The notes beneath the pieces were generated by a model that saw only the letters and a list, made by a program, of their open reading frames with translations, was not told where the DNA came from and did not search any database. This document shows, one piece after another, positions 1 through 5,846 of a DNA stretch of 8,013 bases. A program made the translations under genes and the position numbers. This stretch comes from JBCCEV01 sp039030125 (lineage in GTDB: Bacteria; Pseudomonadota; Gammaproteobacteria; Ga0077536), in the NCBI GenBank assembly GCA_039030125.1, contig JBCCEV010000176.1, positions 1-8,013 on the forward strand, written 5' to 3'. Each line of letters starts with the position of its first letter. Positions within the stretch are counted from its first letter, which is position 1.

Positions 1-957
1 CGGGTACTGCACCACGTTGACCGCCAGGGGTACCACTGGACACGGCCACTCGTCTGGCTGACCAAACATCATCGTCAGCGGGACAGTGAGGCCGTGGTCC
101 ACCTCCATCTCGTTCATGATCGTGATGTCAAATGAATCGAGCACAAGTGACTGCGCGATGTGCGCGGAGAGTTGGCGGTGGCCTTTGACTGTGGGCACGG
201 GTCGCGGCCCCCAGCCTTCATCCGCTGGCGGGTACTCGCCAGCGCAGCCGAGCGCGAAGGTTGGAATGACGCTGGCGTCGAAGGCCGTGCAGTGGTCGTT
301 GTAGACGAAGATTTTTGGGAAGACGATTACCAAATCCCACAGCGCGAGCCATCCGCCTTTGAGCGCCACCGGCACGGTGATCCAGGGCGCCGCGCCCAAA
401 ATCGCGATGTGTTCATTGGTGTTGATTTTTTCGCGCTCCGCCAAGACCGCATCGACCCGCTCTGCGAACGACCAGTCGGCCCGATACACCACAACCCCAT
501 CTGGGTTGATCACGTAGACCATATTGGGTAGCAGGCCCCACGCGTGGTGCCAACTACCAGCAACATCGTCGACGGCAATCTTGCGCTGTTCGTGATACTC
601 AGTCTTGGTCCGCTTCGCGTAACCAATCTTTTCCTCAAGGGTTGCCGCTGGGGCGAGCCGCTCACCGGGGTGCGCCTCGCGCACATACACCACCAACCAT
701 TCGACGTCCGGATATTTTTCTTGCAGTTTGGCGTAGGGTTTTACGTTTTTGACAAACATCGGGCAGGTGAGACTGCCCGACTCAATCACCACCCATCGAC
801 CGGCGTAGCTCGCCAGCGATAACGGTTCACCGTCTAAGCTGGTGAGGGTGTGTTCATAATCAACGCGCTCACCGGCCTTGGGTCCGGGAAAGTACCCAAG
901 CTCGTAATTGCTCATCTTGAATCGTTCGTAGTTGTAGGTTTCACCTTTTGCAACCAT
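1..957 (-). CDS. Deiodinase-like thioredoxin-fold domain fused to LigB-type extradiol dioxygenase domain (partial, C-terminus beyond window)
   Basis: An uninterrupted frame of 319 codons from ATG at 957 leaves the left edge without a stop. Residues about 30-172 resemble the iodothyronine deiodinase family: SLTCP at 62-66 (Cys65 at the selenocysteine position), EAHP at 94-97, and LLPNMVYVINPDG at 142-154. From about residue 216 the protein reads as protocatechuate 4,5-dioxygenase beta subunit (LigB, class III extradiol): VYNDH at 218-222, PADEGWGPRPVP at 244-255, EVDHG at 285-289. As I recall LigB, His222 matches Fe ligand His61 and His288 matches His127, with the same 66-residue spacing. The first Fe ligand (His12) is uncertain. 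His183 in HIAILGAA resembles the LigB HIPALGAA context, but the stretch to NDH is about 10 residues shorter. LigB His195 and Glu242 equivalents would lie outside the window. An AGGCGGG ribosome site sits 8 nt before the start. It is the last gene seen in the hydroxylase cluster, 55 bp after coxG. The fusion may be real, a deletion product or an assembly join. Confidence 0.8.
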   Translation of the reverse strand, partial: MVAKGETYNYERFKMSNYELGYFPGPKAGERVDYEHTLTSLDGEPLSLASYAGRWVVIESGSLTCPMFVKNVKPYAKLQEKYPDVEWLVVYVREAHPGERLAPAATLEEKIGYAKRTKTEYHEQRKIAVDDVAGSWHHAWGLLPNMVYVINPDGVVVYRADWSFAERVDAVLAEREKINTNEHIAILGAAPWITVPVALKGGWLALWDLVIVFPKIFVYNDHCTAFDASVIPTFALGCAGEYPPADEGWGPRPVPTVKGHRQLSAHIAQSLVLDSFDITIMNEMEVDHGLTVPLTMMFGQPDEWPCPVVPLAVNVVQYP

Positions 958-991
958 GGCGACTACCCGCCTGTGTCGCCGGAGCGAAAGC

Positions 992-1008
992 TGTGACCGG
1001 TGGTCACA
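992..1008. promoter_or_regulatory. Perfect inverted repeat upstream of the deiodinase-LigB gene
   Basis: TGTGACC, a 3-nt spacer and GGTCACA form a 17-bp perfect inverted repeat in the 55-bp gap between coxG and the deiodinase-LigB start, centred about 43 bp upstream of that ATG. It could be an operator for a dimeric regulator or a small hairpin. No T-run follows it on the minus strand, so an intrinsic terminator is unlikely. The half-sites resemble CRP half-sites, but the spacing between TGTGA and TCACA is 7 rather than 6. Confidence 0.4.
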
Positions 1009-1012
1009 ATAA

Positions 1013-1471
1013 TCATTCGACCGTCTGATCCGCGTCGCTGAGGAGCGCTTCAAAGTTTTTGAAAAAAACGCCCGCCAGCTTCTTCGCTGTGCGATCGATA
1101 AGCGCACCACCGAGTTGGGCGAGCTTGCCCCCAATCTCCGCTTTCACCGCGTATTTCATGAGGGTTGCGCCTTCGTGCTCTTCGAGAATGATTTCCGTGC
1201 GCATACGCGCATGACCGGCCGGGCCGCCCTTACCCTCCCCAGTCAGCGTGTAGCTTTGGGGCGCGATAATGTCACTGAGTGTGACCCCACCGGTGAACCG
1301 CGCTTTCAGTGGGCCGACTTTGGAAACGATGGTGCCTTCGTACTCGGTGGCCGAGAGTGCGTCTAGTTTTTCGCAGCCGGGAATTGATTGCCGCAACACT
1401 TCAATATCGTTGAGTGCGGCAAACACACGTTCGCGCGGCGCGTTAATCCGGATCTCTTCGTTCATTTCCAT
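1013..1471 (-). CDS. CoxG-like SRPBCC-domain protein (carbon monoxide dehydrogenase subunit G family)
   Basis: A 152-residue protein of the CoxG family (START/SRPBCC fold, a hydrophobic-cavity domain). Family marks are visible in order: an N-terminal strand with INAPRERVFAALND (residues 9-22), SIPGCEKL at 29-36, a KVGPLKARFTG strand at 51-61, GKGGPAGHARM at 80-90, and a C-terminal helix beginning GGKLAQLGGALIDRTAKKL at 114-132. CoxG-like proteins are commonly encoded beside molybdenum hydroxylase subunits. In Oligotropha, CoxG is linked to membrane attachment of CO dehydrogenase. Here it follows the large subunit by 37 bp on the same strand, so it probably belongs to the same transcript. An AGGGGA site (1483-1488) lies 11 nt before ATG 1471 and 17 nt before the second in-frame ATG (1465), which favours the first. 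Exact function is unknown. Confidence 0.88.
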   Translation of the reverse strand: MEMNEEIRINAPRERVFAALNDIEVLRQSIPGCEKLDALSATEYEGTIVSKVGPLKARFTGGVTLSDIIAPQSYTLTGEGKGGPAGHARMRTEIILEEHEGATLMKYAVKAEIGGKLAQLGGALIDRTAKKLAGVFFKNFEALLSDADQTVE

Positions 1472-1482
1472 GGGTCGATGTT

Positions 1483-1488
1483 TCCCCT
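1483..1488 (-). promoter_or_regulatory. Ribosome binding site of the coxG-like gene
   Basis: AGGGGA on the minus strand, 11 nt before ATG 1471. It helps choose that codon over the in-frame ATG two codons later. Confidence 0.5.
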
Positions 1489-1508
1489 GCGCTCAATAAG
1501 GAATTCGT

Positions 1509-3917
1509 TTACCGATCACCGCGCGCCGCTTGCAGTTTTTCCCACAGAGTATCGGGGCGCAGGGGCAACTCCGTGATCTCAATACCGAAGGGGATGAGCG
1601 CGTCGCAGATGGCGTTGGTCAGCGCACCAGGGACCGATGCCGGGCGCCCTTCGCCGATCCCCCGCGTGCCCAATGGTGTGTGCGGACAGGGGGTTGATGC
1701 ATAAGTAATGTCTATATTCGGCGTATCGGCGGCGTTGGCTATCTTGTAATTCTCGAAATCGGCCGTTAGCTGCTGGCCCTGTTCGTCGTAAATAAATTCT
1801 TCGAAGATGGTATTGGAGAGGCCCTGCACAATCGCCCCTTGCATCTGGCCATCGACGATCAGCGGATTGATGACATTGCCAACATCTTCCGAACTCACCC
1901 ATTTCAAAATGTCGAACTCGCCGCTGTTAATATCCACTTCAACAATGCATAGATCGGCGTTGAAGCAGACCATTTGTTCGGGGGCCTCGAAGTACACGGT
2001 CGCCTCAAGACCGCCGACTTCGCCTACCGGCATATTGATGGGATGCATGATGATGCGCTCAACGGCTTGCCTAAACGTTTTTCGCAAGCTTGGATCAGCA
2101 AGGTAGACGACCTCGCTGTTAGCGAATTCGAAATCTTCATAAGAACCTTCCACGCCGAAATCGTGCGCGAGGATCCGGCAGATCTTCTGTTTGATTTCAA
2201 CGCATGCGTTATGCACAGCACTCATGAAATAAGAGGCGCCGCGCGCGCCGATCGTGCCGGAGCCAAACGGCGTCGTGCCGGTGTCACCCTCGACGGTAAC
2301 GGTATCCTTGGGATTGGTTCCAAAAGCATTCGCGACAACTTGAGAAACCGACGTCTCGTGCCCCTGCCCTTGGGGCGCATCACCACCAAAGACCAACACC
2401 GCACCGCGCGGGTCGATTCGCACCGTGGCTGCGCCGTAGCCGGGTTGGTTTTCCATCGGCACCAACACTTCCGATGCCATGCCGGATAACTCCACACCCG
2501 TGGCATAGCCAATACCGATGTATCGACCCTCTTCTCGAGCGGCCGCTTGTTCAGTGCGAAACTCTTTGAGATCGACCTGCGCCATGAGGTTATCCCACAG
2601 CTTGATCAAATCGCCGCTGTCATAGAACTCACCCGTCACCGAGGTATAAGGCAGCTCAGTGATAAGGTTCTTGCGGCGGACCTCGGCCGGTTCCATGCCG
2701 AGTTTGTGGGCAACCATATCGATAGCACGCTCGATGGCGAATCGAGTTGGGAAGTGCCCAAACGCCCGCGAGGGAGTAATACAGGCTTTATTCGTCACCG
2801 CCACTCGCAGATGCACATCCGCCTTTTGCCACGTGTAGGTATTAGGGAGTTCAACGGCGCCCAGAAATGGCATGACAAAACCCCAATAGACGCCCGTTTC
2901 GCCGGTGCCGTTGTCGGCCACACCGTGATTTCTGAACGCGAGCAGCGTGCCATCGTTCGAAGCGGCGATTTCCAAATCGTTGATCTGATCGCGCTCTTGA
3001 CCAACGTTCATCAAACTCTCGTGGCGGGATTCCACCCACCGCACCGGACGCCGCAGTTTTCGCGCAACATGTGCAATCACTACGTTTTCGCGGAAAAAAG
3101 GGGCTTTAACGCCGAAGCCGCCACCTTGATCGCGCGGCGCTATCACCCGCACTTTATCGGCCGGGATATCGAGGAGATCGATCAACGCGAGCCGATCAAT
3201 ATGTGGACGTTGCGTGGTGATCCAAGCCGTCAGACCATCCGCCTCAGACCAATCGCACAGCACGCCGCGAGGCTCCATGGGCGTTAAGCCTGTGCGGTGC
3301 ACGCGAAAGCGTTTCTTGATGGTGACGTCGGCGTTTGCGAAAACTTCATCCACCGCCTTCGCATTGGCGATCTGCTCTTGTTCGGTTTCCCCGCCGGTGA
3401 AGGTCATCGCGAAAATCTCGTTATCGTCGTGATCTTCATTAATCACCGGGGCGCCTGCCTCGAGTGCCGCCTCAGGATCAGTGACCACCGGCAACTCTTC
3501 GTAGTCAACTTCTACGAGTTCACTGGCATCTTCGGCGATATATTTATGCCGCGCGATCACTAACGCCACCGGCGTGCCATGAAATTTCACTTTGTCGATG
3601 GCCAAAGCCGAAAACGTCGGATACTTCGCCGGCAGGTTGGGTAGCAAGACCGGCTGCGGCATGGTGCGCACATCGTCAACCAGATCTTGACCGGTGATCA
3701 CCGCAATCACGCCGGGCACGGCAAGCGCGGCGGCGGTATCAATACTTCGAATTCTCGCGTGTGCGTAATCGCTGCGCACAAACACCGCGTGCGCCATGCG
3801 CGGCAAGACGATGTCACCGATGTACTGGCCCTTGCCGGTCACCAAACGCAGATCTTCCTTGCGCGCCATGCGCGCACCGAGCCAAGGTTTCTCGGCTACT
3901 TGCTCACTACTCGCCAT
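1509..3917 (-). CDS. Molybdopterin-binding large subunit of a CO-dehydrogenase/xanthine-dehydrogenase family hydroxylase (CoxL-like)
   Basis: 802 residues, normal for the family, complete from ATG 3917 to TAA 1509. It carries the molybdenum-molybdopterin-cytosine-dinucleotide (or related) site where substrate is hydroxylated with water as oxygen donor. Visible marks: N-terminal LVTGKGQYIGDI (25-36, the first Mo-hydroxylase domain), DQGGGFGVK (263-271), the active-site loop AFGHFPTR (385-392), QGQGHET (516-522), and GIGEG (753-757), whose Glu756 is the expected catalytic glutamate. The loop is neither AYXCSFR (form I, true CO dehydrogenase) nor AYRGAGR (form II). It lacks the Arg-Gly pair and is about three residues shorter, so CO oxidation is not supported and the substrate is unknown. 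The start overlaps the small-subunit stop by one base (TAATG), with GGGGA about 8 nt upstream. Likely cytoplasmic; no signal peptide seen. Confidence 0.93.
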   Translation of the reverse strand: MASSEQVAEKPWLGARMARKEDLRLVTGKGQYIGDIVLPRMAHAVFVRSDYAHARIRSIDTAAALAVPGVIAVITGQDLVDDVRTMPQPVLLPNLPAKYPTFSALAIDKVKFHGTPVALVIARHKYIAEDASELVEVDYEELPVVTDPEAALEAGAPVINEDHDDNEIFAMTFTGGETEQEQIANAKAVDEVFANADVTIKKRFRVHRTGLTPMEPRGVLCDWSEADGLTAWITTQRPHIDRLALIDLLDIPADKVRVIAPRDQGGGFGVKAPFFRENVVIAHVARKLRRPVRWVESRHESLMNVGQERDQINDLEIAASNDGTLLAFRNHGVADNGTGETGVYWGFVMPFLGAVELPNTYTWQKADVHLRVAVTNKACITPSRAFGHFPTRFAIERAIDMVAHKLGMEPAEVRRKNLITELPYTSVTGEFYDSGDLIKLWDNLMAQVDLKEFRTEQAAAREEGRYIGIGYATGVELSGMASEVLVPMENQPGYGAATVRIDPRGAVLVFGGDAPQGQGHETSVSQVVANAFGTNPKDTVTVEGDTGTTPFGSGTIGARGASYFMSAVHNACVEIKQKICRILAHDFGVEGSYEDFEFANSEVVYLADPSLRKTFRQAVERIIMHPINMPVGEVGGLEATVYFEAPEQMVCFNADLCIVEVDINSGEFDILKWVSSEDVGNVINPLIVDGQMQGAIVQGLSNTIFEEFIYDEQGQQLTADFENYKIANAADTPNIDITYASTPCPHTPLGTRGIGEGRPASVPGALTNAICDALIPFGIEITELPLRPDTLWEKLQAARGDR

Positions 3918-4396
3918 TACTTCGTCCCCACGGCGGCCGCTGCCTTAACCGCCCTAACGATGTGCACGTAACCGGTGCAACGACAGAGATTGCCAATCAA
4001 GGCACGCCTGATTTCGTCTTCCGAGGGATCGGGATGCTCACGTAAAAAATCGGTCATGTTCATTAATATCCCAGCCGTGCAATAACCGCATTGCAGACCA
4101 TGCTGGTCATTGAAAGCCTGCTGCAGTGGACTCAAGCCGTCGTCATTGGCCAAGCCTTCAACCGTGGTAACGTCGTGCCCATCGGCCTGCACGGCCAACA
4201 TCAAACAGCTCTTTACCGCCGCGCCATCCAAATGCACGGTGCAAGCACCGCAAGCGCCTTCATAGGTGCAGCCAACATGAGTACCGGTGAGCCCGATGTG
4301 CTCGCGAATGAAATCCACCAGCAGCATTCGGTTGGGGATTGTTTCGTCGTAGCGCTCGCCGTTGACGGTGATACTTACCTCGTTGGTTCTACTCAT
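3917..4396 (-). CDS. [2Fe-2S] small subunit of molybdenum hydroxylase (CoxS-like)
   Basis: 159 residues, usual length for the iron-sulfur subunit that passes electrons from the Mo site to FAD. The N-terminal half is a plant-type ferredoxin domain with cysteines at 43, 49, 52 and 64. The C-terminal half is the helical domain with cysteines at 103, 106, 138 and 140, which fit the canonical C-X2-C-X31-C-X-C (QCGYCTAG, NLCRCTGY). The first motif reads C-X5-C-X2-C. The family normally has C-X4-C-X2-C (as in GCGEGGCGAC), so one residue is extra in the cluster-binding loop (GCTYEGACGAC). The start ATG at 4396 overlaps the end of the FAD subunit in an ATGA tetranucleotide. The stop shares one base with the large-subunit start. 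No strong Shine-Dalgarno precedes it, so translation is probably coupled. Confidence 0.94.
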   Translation of the reverse strand: MSRTNEVSITVNGERYDETIPNRMLLVDFIREHIGLTGTHVGCTYEGACGACTVHLDGAAVKSCLMLAVQADGHDVTTVEGLANDDGLSPLQQAFNDQHGLQCGYCTAGILMNMTDFLREHPDPSEDEIRRALIGNLCRCTGYVHIVRAVKAAAAVGTK

Positions 4397-5277
4397 GGCT
4401 GAGCAGCCGTGGCGCGTTGGTAGGCGCGCTCGATCACCTCGGCACCAAGATTACGGATAAGCTGCTCTCGATAAACGGCGCTTGCCCAGTGATCGCTTTG
4501 ACATTCAACGCTGTCGATCACAGCCGCCGTAACCGGACCGATAGCTTCGGGGTTGCCGTCAAATCCCAGCAACGCCGCGCCGCCAGCGGTAACAAGTTGC
4601 CCGCCGTCAGCCAGTCCAGCGATCGCAACGCGGGCGTCGTTGCAGATGTTGCCACCATCAAGGCTTAAACTTACGCACATCCCGACGACTGGGAGGGCAT
4701 CGGTGGCGAGCCCCCATTTTTTGTAGGCGCTACCGCTTTTACCGCTCGGCGTGGGCCAGCTTACGGAAAGAAGTATTTCGTCCTCACCGCAGGCCGTCTC
4801 AAAAGGGCCAAAGAAAAAATCGTCGGCAGCGACTTCTCTGACTTCGCCATCCGCACCACTGATCCGCAAACAACCGTTGGTGCCAAGCACCACGGTCGGC
4901 ATGCATGAGGCAACGTAGTTCCAGCACACGCTGCCGCCGATGGTGCCGCGATTGCGAACTTGCCGATCGCCCACATGGCTGGCCGCGTCGCGGATCGCGG
5001 CGTAAGCCACGGGTATCTCATCGTATCCAGCGATCACTGCATAACGCGTCATCGCGCCAATGGTTAATCCATTCGCGTTATCGATACCCTGCAAGTCTGC
5101 AACATCTTGCAAATCGATAAGGCACACCGGCCTTAACATGCGTGACTTGATGGCCTGCATCAAACTTTGACCGCCGGCGATCAAAGTGGCATCACCCTCT
5201 GGGTAATTAGCAAGAAGCTTGTGGATTTCGCCGACCGATTGCGGCCGAAAATAATGCTCTATCTCTGCTGGGAACAC
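4393..5277 (-). CDS. FAD-binding medium subunit of molybdenum hydroxylase (CoxM-like)
   Basis: 294 residues, the usual size for this subunit, which accepts electrons from the [2Fe-2S] subunit and hands them to an external acceptor. The two FAD pyrophosphate-binding motifs of the CoxM/xanthine dehydrogenase FAD family are present: AGGQSL at 34-39 and TIGGS at 112-116 (in VRNRGTIGGSV). The C-terminal part (from about residue 180) matches the CO dehydrogenase flavoprotein C-terminal domain and ends with the helix YREQLIRNLGAEVIERA. After TIGGS, the usual small/acidic stretch (such as AHADPAAD) is replaced by VCWNYVASCMP, with two cysteines and a tryptophan. The start is GTG at 5277, supported by a strong AGGGGGAG site 6 nt upstream. 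First gene of the M-S-L-G cluster, so the operon promoter lies in 5278-5448. Confidence 0.93.
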   Translation of the reverse strand: MFPAEIEHYFRPQSVGEIHKLLANYPEGDATLIAGGQSLMQAIKSRMLRPVCLIDLQDVADLQGIDNANGLTIGAMTRYAVIAGYDEIPVAYAAIRDAASHVGDRQVRNRGTIGGSVCWNYVASCMPTVVLGTNGCLRISGADGEVREVAADDFFFGPFETACGEDEILLSVSWPTPSGKSGSAYKKWGLATDALPVVGMCVSLSLDGGNICNDARVAIAGLADGGQLVTAGGAALLGFDGNPEAIGPVTAAVIDSVECQSDHWASAVYREQLIRNLGAEVIERAYQRATAAQP

Positions 5278-5283
5278 CCGAAT

Positions 5284-5291
5284 CTCCCCCT
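5284..5291 (-). promoter_or_regulatory. Strong ribosome binding site that sets the GTG start of the FAD subunit
   Basis: AGGGGGAG on the minus strand, 6 nt before GTG 5277. No ATG is nearby, so this site decides the start. Confidence 0.7.
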
Positions 5292-5420
5292 GTTCGGCTA
5301 TCCTGTTTTGTTCAGTTCGCCGCGCGTGTATGCTCCGTTTGCATAGCGCCCGTCACCGGCATGTTATGCAGTTCGATGAGCAAGCGGCTACGTCCTTACC
5401 GTCTGCGGGAGTTTCTTACC

Positions 5421-5434
5421 GATCCGAGCGGATC
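5421..5434. promoter_or_regulatory. Palindrome just upstream of the MarR gene (candidate operator)
   Basis: GATCCG, a 2-nt spacer and CGGATC form a perfect inverted repeat ending 14 nt before the MarR start and overlapping the approach to its AGGG ribosome site (5435-5438). The position suits autorepression by a MarR dimer. A near copy lies after the gene at 5849-5861. Confidence 0.45.
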
Positions 5435-5448
5435 AGGGTCTAACAAAG

Positions 5449-5829
5449 ATGGGCAAAATTACGCGTAAAACAATTTCGGATTTCATTACCACCCTGTACG
5501 CCGTGCAAGCCGACAAATATGGCGGTGAAACAACGCTTAATGAACTTCGAGTTGTCGCCGAATGCTACCGGGCGCACGCGTACGGTCACATTATCTCGGT
5601 TTCAACCTTGGCAAACTCGCTCCAAATACCCATGTCCACGGCACATCGCGCGGTCACCAACTTAATTGCCAAGGGCTGGATACACGATCGACGCGACCCG
5701 GAAGATGGCCGACGCCGCGTGATTGAACTCACTGAAAAAGGTTTGCAAACCAACTTATGGGAAACCGGTGCCCATTGGATCGAAGCATTCTCGGAACCTT
5801 TGGAAACCGATGATGCGCAGTCCAATTAA
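5449..5829 (+). CDS. MarR-family transcriptional regulator
   Basis: 126 residues with a winged helix-turn-helix. The leading helix is around VSTLANSLQI (51-60), the recognition helix is around MSTAHRAVTNLIAKG (62-76), and the wing is DPEDGRRRVIEL (83-94), with the DP-D-R-R pattern typical of MarR proteins. It is a little shorter than common MarR proteins (about 140-150), mainly in the C-terminal dimerisation helices. MarR proteins are usually ligand-responsive repressors of catabolism, efflux or stress genes. It is transcribed divergently from the hydroxylase operon, so control of that operon and of itself is the simplest inference. AGGG (5435-5438) lies 10 nt before the ATG. It is convergent with the SDR gene, with 15 bp between the stops. 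Confidence 0.9.
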   Translation: MGKITRKTISDFITTLYAVQADKYGGETTLNELRVVAECYRAHAYGHIISVSTLANSLQIPMSTAHRAVTNLIAKGWIHDRRDPEDGRRRVIELTEKGLQTNLWETGAHWIEAFSEPLETDDAQSN

Positions 5830-5846
5830 GGGGTCAGAGCCCTTTT
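5828..5846. terminator. Possible bidirectional terminator between convergent genes
   Basis: AAGGG and CCCTT can pair around a 7-nt loop exactly between the MarR stop (TAA ends at 5829) and the SDR stop (5845-5847), followed by a short T-run on the plus strand (5843-5846). The stem is short and the T-tract weak. Placement between convergent genes is the main support. The same GGGGTCAGAGCCC stretch could instead be part of a dispersed palindromic repeat. Confidence 0.4.

Larger units (their letters stand above)
5278..5448. promoter_or_regulatory. Divergent promoter region between the hydroxylase operon and the MarR gene
   Basis: This 171-bp gap must hold the promoters for the minus-strand M-S-L-G operon and the plus-strand MarR gene. 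I cannot assign convincing -35/-10 boxes. It contains TATGC at 5329-5333 and GCATA at 5341-5345 (an inverted repeat), another GCAT/ATGC pair at 5359-5369, and the palindrome at 5421-5434. These are candidate regulator half-sites. MarR proteins commonly bind such divergent regions and repress both sides until a ligand, often aromatic, binds. Confidence 0.6.

Noticed and set aside
160..531. Plus-strand open frames across 86-822
   Set aside because: They lie opposite the deiodinase-LigB gene, whose minus-strand translation matches two protein families, and they encode nothing recognisable.
763..765. Selenoprotein-type deiodinase
   Set aside because: The codon at the redox position (Cys65) is TGC, not TGA, so this is a cysteine homologue and no SECIS element is needed.
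992..1008. CRP/Vfr-type site
   Set aside because: TGTGA and TCACA are separated by 7 bp instead of the required 6.
2547..3287. 246-codon open frame on the plus strand inside the large-subunit gene
   Set aside because: It is antisense to a strongly conserved molybdopterin subunit and its translation has no recognisable domain. It is a shadow of GC-rich codon usage.
1509..5277. True aerobic CO dehydrogenase operon (coxMSL)
   Set aside because: The large subunit lacks the AYXCSFR loop with the Cu-binding cysteine, so CO oxidation is not supported.
5376..5468. 30-codon plus-strand ORF overlapping the MarR start in another frame (possible leader peptide)
   Set aside because: There is no ribosome site, no family resemblance, and no regulatory run of rare or repeated codons. 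It is probably chance.
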